Part shown: in pieces, positions 18,515 through 27,470 of the stretch | Layout: every line of letters starts with the position of its first letter | How positions within the stretch are numbered: the stretch's first letter is position 1 | NCBI RefSeq assembly: GCF_000158195.2 | Contig: NZ_GL987988.1 | Span: 547,632 to 611,631 of the forward strand | From: Fusobacterium mortiferum ATCC 9817 | GTDB taxonomy: Bacteria; Fusobacteriota; Fusobacteriia; Fusobacteriales; Fusobacteriaceae | Direction: 5' to 3' | DNA length: 64,000 nucleotides | Position numbers and translations under genes: made by a program | Notes under the pieces: generated by a model | What the model was told of the DNA's origin: nothing | The model's input: the letters and a program-made list of their open reading frames with translations, nothing else | The model's database searches: none

Positions 18515-19699
18515 ATGAAGATAAAAGATATTAAAGAAAAAAATACCTCTAAAATACTAAATTACTTAAGAAAAAATGAAGGAATATCCAAAAAAGATTT
18601 ATCAGAAGGAATAAAACTTTCACCAAGTACAGTAACAGATTTATGTGCACCTTTATTAAAAGAGAAAATTATAGAAGAAATTGGAATGTTAGAGAGTGAT
18701 AAACCAGGAAGAAAAAAAGTTTTATTAAAAATAAATTATGATTATAAAAAAGTAATAGGAATAGATAATAAAAAAAAATAAAACAACAATAATTATAACA
18801 AATTTAAAAGGGGATATTTTAAATAAAATAATTTTAGAACTAGAAAACCAAGAACCAGAAAAATATTTGAAACAACTGCTAGAATATTTAGAAAAGTTTT
18901 TATTAGACACTAAAATAAGTTTTACTGAAATTTTAGGAATTGGAATAGGAGTTGTAGGAGCAGTAGATTCAGTAGAAGGAAAAACAATTGACTTCATAGG
19001 ATTTTGGAATGAAGAGGTTTTTCTAAAAAAAAATTTTTGAAAAAAAATTTAAATGTTCCTATTATAGTTAGTAATAATGTTAAAAATTTAGCTATTCAAC
19101 AAATGTTTATTAATAATGATTTAAATGATTTCTTTCTATTAAAATATGGAATAGGAGTAGGAGGAAGTTTAGTCATTGGAGGAGAATTATTTAAAAAAGA
19201 TTCTGCATTTAGTGGAGAAGTAGGACATTCAATAGTAATAGATGATAATGAAATTTGTCCAATTTGTAAAAGACGTGGTTGTTTCGAAAATAATTTTTCA
19301 GAAAAAGCACTAATAAAGAAAGTAAAAAAAATATTTAATAGTGAAAAAATGCCAATTTTATATAATTTAGCGAAAGGAGATGAAAAAAATATTGATTTTA
19401 AGAAAATATTAAAAGCTGGAAGTTTAGGAGAAAATGAGATATTAATTTTATTGGAAGAAGCTTCTAAATATTTAGGAATAATATTATTAAATATGTTTAC
19501 TCTTTTTTATCCTAAGAAGATAATATTATGTGGAGAAATATTTAAAAACGAAATTTTTATTAACTATCTTTTTTCTTATATTCACCAAAAGCAAATATTA
19601 GATTTTAAAAAAATAATAGTTGTAAGCGAAATTGATACGGATAAAGAATTAAAATCGAGTGTATACCCTGTGATTAAAGAAAAATTTTATAATATATAA
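18515..19699 (+). pseudogene. ROK-family regulator/kinase-like gene with two compensating poly(A) frameshifts
   Basis: Three frame segments make one ROK repressor. Residues 1-88 hold a winged helix (ISKKDLSEGIKLSPSTVTDL) and run to an A9 tract at 18770-18778, where an extra A gives a stop. The middle (about 18780-19036, KTTIIITNLKGDIL... GIGVVGAVDS) ends at a second A9 tract (19027-19035 region), where one A is missing. The last part (19037-19699) has GGSLVIGGELF and the ROK zinc motif CPICKRRGCF. A8 and A10 would restore a protein of about 395 residues. It may be a true pseudogene, a sequencing artefact, or be expressed by slippage. It sits before the second sulfatase and likely regulates it. 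ATG 18515 is preferred over GTG 18506. Confidence 0.82.
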
Positions 19700-19708
19700 A
19701 TAAATTGA

Positions 19709-19747
19709 AATAAAAGAGCTATAAAAGTATAGCTCTTTTATTTTTTT
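19709..19747 (+). terminator. Terminator after the ROK gene
   Basis: AAAAGAGCTATA and TATAGCTCTTTT form a perfect stem with a 4-nt loop, followed by a T run up to 19747. Confidence 0.88.
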
Positions 19748-19831
19748 ATAAATTTGTTCCAAGATATGTTTTATAAATAAATGTATTAAAATAATATAAA
19801 AAAAACAGAAAATATAATATTTAAAAAAATA

Positions 19832-19860
19832 TTGACACAATAATAAGTTAGAGGTATAAA
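19832..19860 (+). promoter_or_regulatory. Promoter of the sulfatase-SSS operon
   Basis: TTGACA (19832-19837), a 17-bp spacer, TATAAA (19855-19860). Confidence 0.8.
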
Positions 19861-19872
19861 TATATTACAATA

Positions 19873-19888
19873 TTTAATTCGAATTAAA
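19873..19888. promoter_or_regulatory. 16-bp perfect palindrome just after the sulfatase promoter, candidate operator
   Basis: TTTAATTCGAATTAAA is a complete palindrome about 6-21 bp after the predicted transcription start, a typical roadblock operator position. The neighbouring ROK-family gene is the obvious candidate binder, but this is inferred. Confidence 0.55.
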
Positions 19889-19914
19889 AAAATAATTATT
19901 TAGGAGGAAGTTTA

Positions 19915-21486
19915 ATGAAAAAAAGACCTAATATTCTATTGATAACAAGTGACCAACAACATTTTAATACAATAGGAGCTTTTAATAAAGAAATTATAAC
20001 TCCAAATTTAGATAGACTTGTTAGGGAAGGAACAACATTTGATAGAGCCTATTGTCCTAATCCAACTTGTACTCCTACAAGAGGGTCTATAATTACAGGA
20101 AAATATCCAAGTCAACATGGTGCTTGGACTTTAGGTGTAAAATTACCAGAAACAGAAAATACAATAGGTAATGAATTTAGAAAGGCTGGATATAAGAGTG
20201 CTTTAATAGGAAAAGCACATTTTCAACCATTGGCTTCAACTCTGGAGTTTCCATCCTTAGAAGCTTATCCATGTCTACAAGATTTGGAATTTTGGAGAAG
20301 TTATAAAGGTATATTTTATGGGTTTGATCACGTAGAACTTGCTAGAAATCACACAAATGAAGCTCATGTAGGGCAACATTACGCACTTTGGTTAGAAGAA
20401 AAAGGATGTAAAAATTGGAGAGATTATTATTTAGAGTCAACAGGAAATATGTCAGAAAAAGAATATCCTAGATTAGAAATTTTAGTTGAACAAGAAGGAA
20501 ATATTTTAAATAGTAGAAGAAATTGGGGTAAATGGGAGATACCAGAAAAATACCATTATAATACTTGGATAGCTGAAAGAACAAATAAAATGTTAGAAGA
20601 ATATAAAAATAATGACGAAAGCTTCTTTTTATGGGCAAGTTTTTTTGATCCACATCCTGAATATTTTGTTCCCGAGCCATGGGCCTCAATGTATGACCCA
20701 GAAAAATTAACTATAAATGGATTAGTTCCAGGAGAACATTTAAAGAATCCACCACATTTTCAAAAAACACAAGAAGAGAATCCTAATTTTGATGAATATA
20801 AAGAAACAGGATTTGGAATTCATGGAATGCACTCTCACCTTCAAAAAATAGAAGATATAAAGAAAGATTTAGCTTTATACTATGGAATGGTATCAATGAT
20901 GGACAAATATATAGGAGAAATTTTAAATAAATTAGATGAACTTGGTTTAGCAGAAGATACAATAGTTGTATTCACAACAGACCATGGACATTTTGTAGGA
21001 CAACATGGATTAATTAGAAAAGGTCCATTTCATTATGAAGATTTAATAAAAGTACCATTTATTGTTAGGTATCCAAATCATGTTCCTGAAAATAAAGTTT
21101 CTTCATCTATTCAGTCGTTAGTAGACTTAGCGCCAACATTTTTAAGCTTTTGTGATTTAAAAATACCTTATGATATGACAGGAATAGACCAGAAAAAAGT
21201 CTGGGAAAATCCAGATTTAGAAGTAAGAGACCATGCTATTTGTGAAAATCATCATGAACCAACAACAATTCATTTAAAAACTTATGTAGATAAAAGATAT
21301 AAGATAACTGTTTACTATAACAAAACTTATGGAGAGTTGTATGACTTACAAGAAGACCCAAATGAAATAAATAATCTTTGGGATAACGAAGATTATAAAG
21401 AGCTAAAATCAGAACTTTTACTTAAATATATATGGGCAGAATTAGGAAAAGAACCAATGTGGATGCCTAGAATAAAACAAGCTTAA
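19915..21486 (+). CDS. Sulfatase, arylsulfatase/YidJ-like
   Basis: A 523-residue type I sulfatase. N-terminal metal residues lie in PNILLITSDQQH; the formylglycine motif C-T-P-T-R is in NPTCTPTRGSIITGKYPSQ (Cys about 46). GKAHF near 98 and TTDHGHFVGQHG near 350 complete the site, and ELYDLQEDPNEINNL is the usual C-terminal segment. No signal peptide is present, so it is cytoplasmic. The cysteine-type site requires a maturase encoded elsewhere. Together with the symporter 40 bp downstream it mirrors the E. coli yidJ-yidK pair. The start ATG follows TAGGAGG. The natural substrate is unknown. Confidence 0.9.
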   Translation: MKKRPNILLITSDQQHFNTIGAFNKEIITPNLDRLVREGTTFDRAYCPNPTCTPTRGSIITGKYPSQHGAWTLGVKLPETENTIGNEFRKAGYKSALIGKAHFQPLASTLEFPSLEAYPCLQDLEFWRSYKGIFYGFDHVELARNHTNEAHVGQHYALWLEEKGCKNWRDYYLESTGNMSEKEYPRLEILVEQEGNILNSRRNWGKWEIPEKYHYNTWIAERTNKMLEEYKNNDESFFLWASFFDPHPEYFVPEPWASMYDPEKLTINGLVPGEHLKNPPHFQKTQEENPNFDEYKETGFGIHGMHSHLQKIEDIKKDLALYYGMVSMMDKYIGEILNKLDELGLAEDTIVVFTTDHGHFVGQHGLIRKGPFHYEDLIKVPFIVRYPNHVPENKVSSSIQSLVDLAPTFLSFCDLKIPYDMTGIDQKKVWENPDLEVRDHAICENHHEPTTIHLKTYVDKRYKITVYYNKTYGELYDLQEDPNEINNLWDNEDYKELKSELLLKYIWAELGKEPMWMPRIKQA

Positions 21487-21526
21487 GAATTATTTGGAAA
21501 TTTAAAATATAGACGGGGTGATAATA

Positions 21527-23227
21527 ATGAATATATTAGCAATAGGGTCATTTATATTTTTTACAGTTTTAGTTGCTGTAATTTCTTGGTATTTTACAAA
21601 AGATGAAAATCTTGAAACAAATACAGGTTATTTTTTAGGAGGAAGAAGCTTAAGTGGAGTTGTAATAGCAGGTTCATTACTTCTTACAAATTTATCAACA
21701 GAACAATTAGTTGGAATGAATGGAAATGCTTTTATGGGTGGCTTATCAGTTATAGGATATGAGGTTACTTCAGGTATAACTTTGATATTTATGGGATTAT
21801 ATTTTTTACCAAGATATTTGAAAAGTGGTTTTACAACTGTACCTCAATTTTTAGAAGAAAGATATGATAAAGGAACAAGAAATTTAGTAGCAATTCTATT
21901 TTTGATAAGTTTAGGAGTAATATCTTTACCAATTATCCTTTATTCTGGTGGAATCGCTATGAACGCTTTGTTTAATGTATCGGATATGTTAAATATTTCA
22001 GAAAATGCGGCTTTAATAGTAAGTATATGGGGAATTGGAATAGTTGGAGGAATATATGCAATATTTGGAGGATTGAAAGCTGTTGCGGTTTCAGATACTA
22101 TAAATGGAGTAGGTTTAGTAATAGGAGGATTATTAATACCTATTTTAGGATTTAAAGTTTTAGGAGATGGAAGTGTCTTAAATGGAATAGAACAACTTGT
22201 AATAAATAGTCCTGAAAAATTAAATGCAATAGGTGGAACAACAGATCCAGTTCCTTTTTCAACACTATTTACAGGAATTTTATTAATTAATACATTTTAT
22301 TGGTGTACAAACCAAGTTATAGTTCAAAGAGCTTTTGGAGCACAAAATTTAGCTGAGGGACAAAAAGGAGTAATATATGCAGGACTTTTAAAAATATTTG
22401 CTCCAATAATTTTAGCTATCCCTGGAGTTATAGCTTATCAACTATATGGATCAGAAATAACAAAAGGAGATTTTGCATATCCAATATTAGTAAATAGAGT
22501 TCTACCTACTTATTTAGTTGGATTCTTTGGAGCTGTTTTATTCGGTGCTATTTTAAGTTCTTTTAACTCATCATTAAACTCAGCTTCAACAATTTTCTGC
22601 TTAGATATCTTTAAACCGTTATTTGCTCCAAATATTGATGATAAAAAACTAGTTAAAGTTGGAAAAATATTTGGAACAGTATTGGGATTAATTTCAATAT
22701 TTATGGCTCCATATATTGCAAATGCTCCAAATGGTTTATTTGATTTTATGAAAAAATTTATGGGATTTTTCAATGTTCCAACTTTAGTAATTGTATTTGT
22801 TGGTTTTTTCTCTAAAAAAATACCACCTATTGCAGCTAAAATATCAATATTTGTTTTCATGTTTTTGTATGGGGTATTTCAATTTGTATATAAAGTTAAT
22901 ATAAGTTTTTTACACTTATTAGGCGGATTATTTATATTATGTATTTGTATAATGGTTATAATAGGATATATAGCTCCAATGAAAGTTCCATATACTCAAC
23001 AAGAGAAAGAAGAAGTTACATTAATAGAGTGGAAATATGCTAAACCAGTATGTGGATTAATTGTAACAACAACAGTTTATGTGTATGTTCTTCTTTCTCC
23101 AATAGGAGTAGTAGGACTAAAAGAAAATATAGGAAATAAATTTATATTAGTAACATTAGTATACTTAATTATATCAGGAATTATATTTTTCTTTTTAAAT
23201 AAAACTAATAAAAAATTTAATTTATAA
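21527..23227 (+). CDS. Sodium:solute symporter (SSS/SLC5), YidK-like
   Basis: A 566-residue, strongly hydrophobic symporter with about 14 membrane segments. GYFLGGRSLSG, LLLTNLSTEQLVGMNG and GFFGAVLFGAILSSFNSSLNSAST match E. coli YidK closely by eye. It would import a sugar or sulfated sugar with Na+. A GTG at 21518 is in frame but lies inside the ribosome site GGGGTGAT, so ATG 21527 is chosen. It forms an operon with the upstream sulfatase. A bidirectional terminator separates it from gltS on the other strand. Confidence 0.9.
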   Translation: MNILAIGSFIFFTVLVAVISWYFTKDENLETNTGYFLGGRSLSGVVIAGSLLLTNLSTEQLVGMNGNAFMGGLSVIGYEVTSGITLIFMGLYFLPRYLKSGFTTVPQFLEERYDKGTRNLVAILFLISLGVISLPIILYSGGIAMNALFNVSDMLNISENAALIVSIWGIGIVGGIYAIFGGLKAVAVSDTINGVGLVIGGLLIPILGFKVLGDGSVLNGIEQLVINSPEKLNAIGGTTDPVPFSTLFTGILLINTFYWCTNQVIVQRAFGAQNLAEGQKGVIYAGLLKIFAPIILAIPGVIAYQLYGSEITKGDFAYPILVNRVLPTYLVGFFGAVLFGAILSSFNSSLNSASTIFCLDIFKPLFAPNIDDKKLVKVGKIFGTVLGLISIFMAPYIANAPNGLFDFMKKFMGFFNVPTLVIVFVGFFSKKIPPIAAKISIFVFMFLYGVFQFVYKVNISFLHLLGGLFILCICIMVIIGYIAPMKVPYTQQEKEEVTLIEWKYAKPVCGLIVTTTVYVYVLLSPIGVVGLKENIGNKFILVTLVYLIISGIIFFFLNKTNKKFNL

Positions 23228-23230
23228 AAG

Positions 23231-23276
23231 AAAAGAGTAAGATAAGAAATTTTATTTCTAGCTTACTCTTTTTTAT
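23231..23276. terminator. Bidirectional terminator between SSS and gltS
   Basis: AAGAGTAAG and CTTACTCTT arms with T run on the plus side and A-rich 5' flank, usable from both convergent genes. Confidence 0.8.
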
Positions 23277-23291
23277 TATTTAAAATTATTT

Positions 23292-24680
23292 TTAATTTCC
23301 CTTAAACTCTTTTCCTAAAAATATATGACTACTAATTATAGAAAGGAGTAAGATGATTATTCCGATTCCGAGTGCTACCATAGCTGTAAAACCAGCTCCA
23401 GAAGTCAAAGGCATCAAGATAAACATATTTAACGTAGCAAAATATATTATACCAGTTATTGTGTAAGATAAAGAGTAATTAGCAAGTACAGGACTTTCTA
23501 AATTAGGGTCACAAATACGAAGTAAGAGAACTCCTGTTAAGAAAACACCAGTGCTCATACCTAGAGTTGCAATCATCTGTTCAAACCAATATCCTTTTAA
23601 ATATCTTTTGCAGAAAAAGAAAAGAGCCCCAGTGGTAACAATATATCCAATAATAACCATTACTAGTATAGGAACTATATAGGATGCTACTGCTTTTATA
23701 GGTAAGCTTGCTATAGCAGCAATAACAGCATATTCTGTAAAAGAACCAGAGATTTTACTTTTCACTTTATCATCAACTAAATATTGAAGATTTAATTTAT
23801 TCATAGTCCACCAAATACCAAACATAACTATCATAGCATATGCCCAAACAGAGATACTACTCAATACAGGAATTTGGAATTTTTTTGTTATTGACAGGAT
23901 TAAATATGCCACTCCACAAGCTACAAATATAAGTGCAGCATGAAATGCTACTGTATCTATTGAAGAAGATAGAGTTGTTTCTCTTCCTATTGAATTTTGT
24001 TTTGAGATATCTTTTTGGAATCCTATACGAATAGGTTCTGGAATATCAGCTGGTTTAGTTAGCATAGCAGTTTGCCCATGACGTGCAGCCCAGTTAATTA
24101 AGGCAATTCCAATTAAAATTCCTCCCACTATTCCAAAGGTAGCAGTTGTTGTAGCAACCCCTTGTGAAGTTTGCCAGTAAGGTAGATTTAAACCAGATAA
24201 AATATTACCTAATGTACCAGCAGTTCCATGTCCTCCTACAAATCCAATAGCAAGTTCTATTCCAAATACATCATATAAATTTTCATTAGAAAATAAAACA
24301 TGAGTTCCATACCCTATTGCAAATTGAAATAATGAAACTACTAATCCTATTCCCATTAAAGGAAAAATATTTTTTAAAAAATCAGCTTCCTTATTTTTCC
24401 CTTTAGCTCCAATAGATAAACCTAGAGGAACAGCAGCAACAACAGGAACTATAAAAACTCCAGGTAAAAGTGAATAGATATTAAACCACTCTTTTGGAAC
24501 TGGTAATAAATCAAAACATTGTGGTCCTAATATTAAAAGTAGAAATCCTCCTATAATTCCAGCTGGGATAAAAGTTTTTTGAAATATTTTTACTTTCGCT
24601 CTTATAAAAACACCAAGTAATAAAAAAACACCAAGTAAAGCTAGACTTTTTAAAAAATCTGTAAGTATTGCATTTGTCAT
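23292..24680 (-). CDS. gltS: Sodium/glutamate symporter, GltS (ESS) family
   Basis: A 462-residue membrane protein of the ESS family with two homologous halves of hydrophobic segments. Characteristic motifs are GGHGTAGT in the first half and the STGVFLTGVLLLRI region in the second, with a hydrophilic linker near 215-240. It would take up glutamate with Na+, which fits a bacterium that ferments glutamate and carries gdhA. The start ATG 24680 follows GGAGGAAAG. It is transcribed alone; the convergent terminator at 23231 serves its end. Confidence 0.9.
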   Translation of the reverse strand: MTNAILTDFLKSLALLGVFLLLGVFIRAKVKIFQKTFIPAGIIGGFLLLILGPQCFDLLPVPKEWFNIYSLLPGVFIVPVVAAVPLGLSIGAKGKNKEADFLKNIFPLMGIGLVVSLFQFAIGYGTHVLFSNENLYDVFGIELAIGFVGGHGTAGTLGNILSGLNLPYWQTSQGVATTTATFGIVGGILIGIALINWAARHGQTAMLTKPADIPEPIRIGFQKDISKQNSIGRETTLSSSIDTVAFHAALIFVACGVAYLILSITKKFQIPVLSSISVWAYAMIVMFGIWWTMNKLNLQYLVDDKVKSKISGSFTEYAVIAAIASLPIKAVASYIVPILVMVIIGYIVTTGALFFFCKRYLKGYWFEQMIATLGMSTGVFLTGVLLLRICDPNLESPVLANYSLSYTITGIIYFATLNMFILMPLTSGAGFTAMVALGIGIIILLLSIISSHIFLGKEFKGN

Positions 24681-24790
24681 TTTACTTTCCTCCTTATGTA
24701 CATATAAAATAGATAATATAGTATTACTATAAAATTATAAAAAAGCTAATTCATATTTTATATGAAAGTATTTATTTAAATTATAAAATA

Positions 24791-24822
24791 GGATTATTAT
24801 AATAATTTTATTATAATAATCC
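24791..24822. terminator. Perfect 15-bp hairpin between panF and gltS
   Basis: Arms 24791-24805 and 24808-24822 (GGATTATTATAATAA and its complement) with a 2-nt gap. It lies just after the stop of panF on the minus strand. Only a weak T run follows, so terminator strength is uncertain. Confidence 0.55.
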
Positions 24823-24836
24823 CAGTTTAAAAATAA

Positions 24837-26285
24837 TTAAAAATTAAAAAATATATCTATTATTTTTTCATCATTAGGTTCTCCAGCATAGGAACCAATA
24901 ATGAAAACAAGAGAACTAACGAATAATACAGGAACAATAGTATGCATTCCTAAAATAGAGATTTTACATACAGTGAGATAAATAAAAGTTATAAATCCAA
25001 ATATCATAGAAGCAATAGCTCCAGTAGAATTTGCTTTTTTCCAGAAAAGACCAAATACAATAGGGCAAAAGAAAGTAGCCTCCAATCCAGCAAAAGCAAA
25101 TAGATTAATCCAAACTAATAAATCAGGTGGATTTAAAGATAGTAAAAATACTATTATTCCAAATCCTAGAGAAGCCATAAAGGATAATTTTTTTATTTTT
25201 TCTGTACTAGCTTCCTTATTTACATAGTGAGAGTACAAATCTTTTACAATAGTAGCTGAAGTCATAATTAGAAGAGAGTCTACAGTTGACATAATGGCTG
25301 CAAGTGGACCTCCTATAAACACTCCAGCAAGTATAGGATGAAGATTTTTTAGTGCAAGTATAGGGATAATTTTATCTCCAACATCAACACCAGGAGCAAC
25401 TGCAACTCCCATAACTCCAACTAAGTGCATCCCTAACATTAAAAGTCCTACAACTGATGTTCCTATTATCATAGCTCTATGAAGAGAATTGCTATCTTTA
25501 AATCCCATACATCTCACAGTAGTAGATGGGTAGCCTAAAAGTCCAATTCCTACTAATACCCAAAAGGACATAATAAAAGGTTTGGCAATATTTCCATTGG
25601 AAGTAGGAGTTAACATTTCAGGATGAGTTTTGGCAATAGAAAGCATAATATTTTCCATACCATTTCCATTTTTTAAGATAACATAGAATAAAACTCCTGT
25701 AGCAATTAACATCACTACTCCTTGAATAGCATCAGTTAAGACTACTGCCCTAAATCCTCCAAAAGATGTATAGGCTATAACTACTGATGAGAAAAGAATA
25801 AGTCCAATAAAATATGGATATCCAGTAACTGCTTCAAAAAGTCTAGCTCCACCAATAAATTGAGCTACAATAGTTCCTATAAAAAATATTAGCATAGTGA
25901 TAGATGCTAAGATTACTACAATATCACTTTTATATCTAGCTCTCAATAAATCTATAATAGTTACTCCATTTATTCTTCTAGAGATAATGGCTAATTTTTT
26001 TCCTATAATTCCAAGAGTAAAAAAAGCAGTAGGAACTTGGATACAAGCTAAGAGTACCCATCCCAATCCCAATTTGTATGCAATTCCAGGTCCTCCTATA
26101 AAAGAACTAGCACCAACATAGGAAGCTATTATAGTCATAGCAAGGACAAAGCCTCCCATATTTCTACTTCCTATAAAATACTCTTCAGTAAAATTTACAT
26201 CTTTACTATGTTTTATCTGATTGACTTTGTAAGCAATACCTAACATAAGTAAAAGGTAAAGTAAAACAGGAATAAGTGTTAACAT
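24837..26285 (-). CDS. panF: Sodium/pantothenate symporter PanF
   Basis: A 482-residue SSS-family permease with about 13 membrane segments. EEYFIGSRNMGGFVLAMTI, ASYVGASSFIGGPG and GGPLAAIMSTVDSLLIMTSA match PanF, which imports pantothenate with Na+ for coenzyme A synthesis. Its start overlaps the end of yhdT by 7 bp, so the two are translationally coupled, and the yhdT-panF pairing is the same as in E. coli. A HAD phosphatase gene precedes both in the same operon. Confidence 0.93.
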   Translation of the reverse strand: MLTLIPVLLYLLLMLGIAYKVNQIKHSKDVNFTEEYFIGSRNMGGFVLAMTIIASYVGASSFIGGPGIAYKLGLGWVLLACIQVPTAFFTLGIIGKKLAIISRRINGVTIIDLLRARYKSDIVVILASITMLIFFIGTIVAQFIGGARLFEAVTGYPYFIGLILFSSVVIAYTSFGGFRAVVLTDAIQGVVMLIATGVLFYVILKNGNGMENIMLSIAKTHPEMLTPTSNGNIAKPFIMSFWVLVGIGLLGYPSTTVRCMGFKDSNSLHRAMIIGTSVVGLLMLGMHLVGVMGVAVAPGVDVGDKIIPILALKNLHPILAGVFIGGPLAAIMSTVDSLLIMTSATIVKDLYSHYVNKEASTEKIKKLSFMASLGFGIIVFLLSLNPPDLLVWINLFAFAGLEATFFCPIVFGLFWKKANSTGAIASMIFGFITFIYLTVCKISILGMHTIVPVLFVSSLVFIIGSYAGEPNDEKIIDIFFNF

Positions 26286-26533
26286 TTTTTCTCCTCCTCT
26301 AGTGGTACATCTTTAAAGAATAGTTTTACAGCAATAAAAACTAAAATATTAATAACAACTAGTCCAAGTACGCAAGAGTAGAAGAACCATTCTGGAAGTC
26401 CAAATATATATTTGAAATTTTCTACATCTTCACTATCAGTATGTAAATATGCAAAATAGTACCACCAAGCAAAATAAAAAATATATAATATTAAAGTTAT
26501 GATTACCTCTTTATTTATCTGTTTATCTCTCAT
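26279..26533 (-). CDS. yhdT: YhdT family small membrane protein
   Basis: An 84-residue protein with two hydrophobic segments (roughly residues 10-28 and 50-73), matching the YhdT/DUF997 family that accompanies panF. The SSS partner role is inferred only from this conserved pairing. It overlaps panF by 7 bp and lies 9 bp after the HAD gene, so it is the middle gene of a three-gene operon. Confidence 0.87.
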   Translation of the reverse strand: MRDKQINKEVIITLILYIFYFAWWYYFAYLHTDSEDVENFKYIFGLPEWFFYSCVLGLVVINILVFIAVKLFFKDVPLEEEKKC

Positions 26534-26542
26534 TTTATACCT

Positions 26543-27325
26543 CTATAAGTTAAAGAATTTTTCTAAATATCTTGCTACTCCATCTTCTTTGTTAGATAAA
26601 GTAACATTAGAAAAAAAATCTTTTAAAAGTTCTTGTGAATTTTCCATAATAACTGGATGTCCAACAGTTTTTAACATATCTAAATCATTTTCTCCATCTC
26701 CAAAAGCCATAAAATCATCAGGAGTTAGGTTAAATATTCTAGCAAGATTTTCTATACCAGTTCCTTTAGTACAATTTTTAGGTGCAATATCAATACAAGT
26801 TGGTTGTGATAGCATTATCTCAGCAAGGTGAGAAAATTTATTTTTTAATATATTAACAAGTTCAATTAAAACTTTAGGGTTATCATCAGAAACAATTATC
26901 TTATTTAAATCGGGAATATCCTCTTCCTTTTCAACAGCTACTTCTGTAAAAAGAGGTCTACTAGTAAAATCTTCAACAGGTTCATCTTTACTATGAAAAT
27001 AAAATTCGTTTAAAAAGGCACTGTAAAAAAGATTATTTTTTCTAATCTCTTTTAATATCTCTGTAACGATTTTCTTAGGTATTCTTTTATCAAGGATACA
27101 TTCTCCTTCTGGAGTATAGATATTAGCTCCATTATTGCAGATGAGATAGGGATTAATGCCAAGTTGTTTTAAAATACCTTGAACTCCTTGCTGTCCTCTC
27201 CCAGTAGCAATAGCGAAATTTACATTCTTTTTAACAAGTTTATCAATTGTTCTAATAGTATATTCACTTACAATATTGTGAGAATGTAAAAGAGTTCCAT
27301 CTAAATCAGATACAACAAATTTCAT
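26543..27325 (-). CDS. Cof-type HAD-IIB sugar-phosphate phosphatase
   Basis: A 260-residue HAD hydrolase of the Cof/YbiV type. The nucleophile motif is DLDGTLL (Asp7), motif II the Thr of ATGR, and motifs III/IV the Lys near 190 and GDGENDLDML near 210; the cap is of type C2B. It dephosphorylates small phosphorylated sugars or cofactors; the substrate is not predictable. The start follows AGGTGAT. First gene of the operon with yhdT and panF. Confidence 0.92.
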   Translation of the reverse strand: MKFVVSDLDGTLLHSHNIVSEYTIRTIDKLVKKNVNFAIATGRGQQGVQGILKQLGINPYLICNNGANIYTPEGECILDKRIPKKIVTEILKEIRKNNLFYSAFLNEFYFHSKDEPVEDFTSRPLFTEVAVEKEEDIPDLNKIIVSDDNPKVLIELVNILKNKFSHLAEIMLSQPTCIDIAPKNCTKGTGIENLARIFNLTPDDFMAFGDGENDLDMLKTVGHPVIMENSQELLKDFFSNVTLSNKEDGVARYLEKFFNL

Positions 27326-27401
27326 TTAGTTATCACCTCGTATAAAAATATATTCTATTTTACATTAAAATTATAAAATTAGAAAGAAAAAAATGAAAAA
27401 C

Positions 27402-27430
27402 TTGACAAAATAAAATAAAAGGAGTATATT
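27402..27430 (+). promoter_or_regulatory. Promoter of the DUF134-NifX-ATPase operon
   Basis: TTGACA (27402-27407), 17-bp spacer, TATATT (27425-27430). Confidence 0.82.
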
Positions 27431-27435
27431 TTAAA

Positions 27436-27449
27436 TGTGCATATGCACA
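27436..27449. promoter_or_regulatory. Palindromic operator candidate at the transcription start of the DUF134 operon
   Basis: TGTGCATATGCACA is a perfect 14-bp palindrome that begins about 6 bp after the -10 box, in the start region of the message and 22 bp before the start codon. The first gene encodes a helix-turn-helix DUF134 protein, which makes autoregulation likely. Confidence 0.6.
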
Positions 27450-27470
27450 AAATTGTTTTAGGAGGATTTT

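Noticed and set aside
24791-24822. Insertion-sequence end or attachment site
   Set aside because: The perfect hairpin is simple AT-rich sequence right after a stop codon and has no matching partner; a terminator is the simpler reading.
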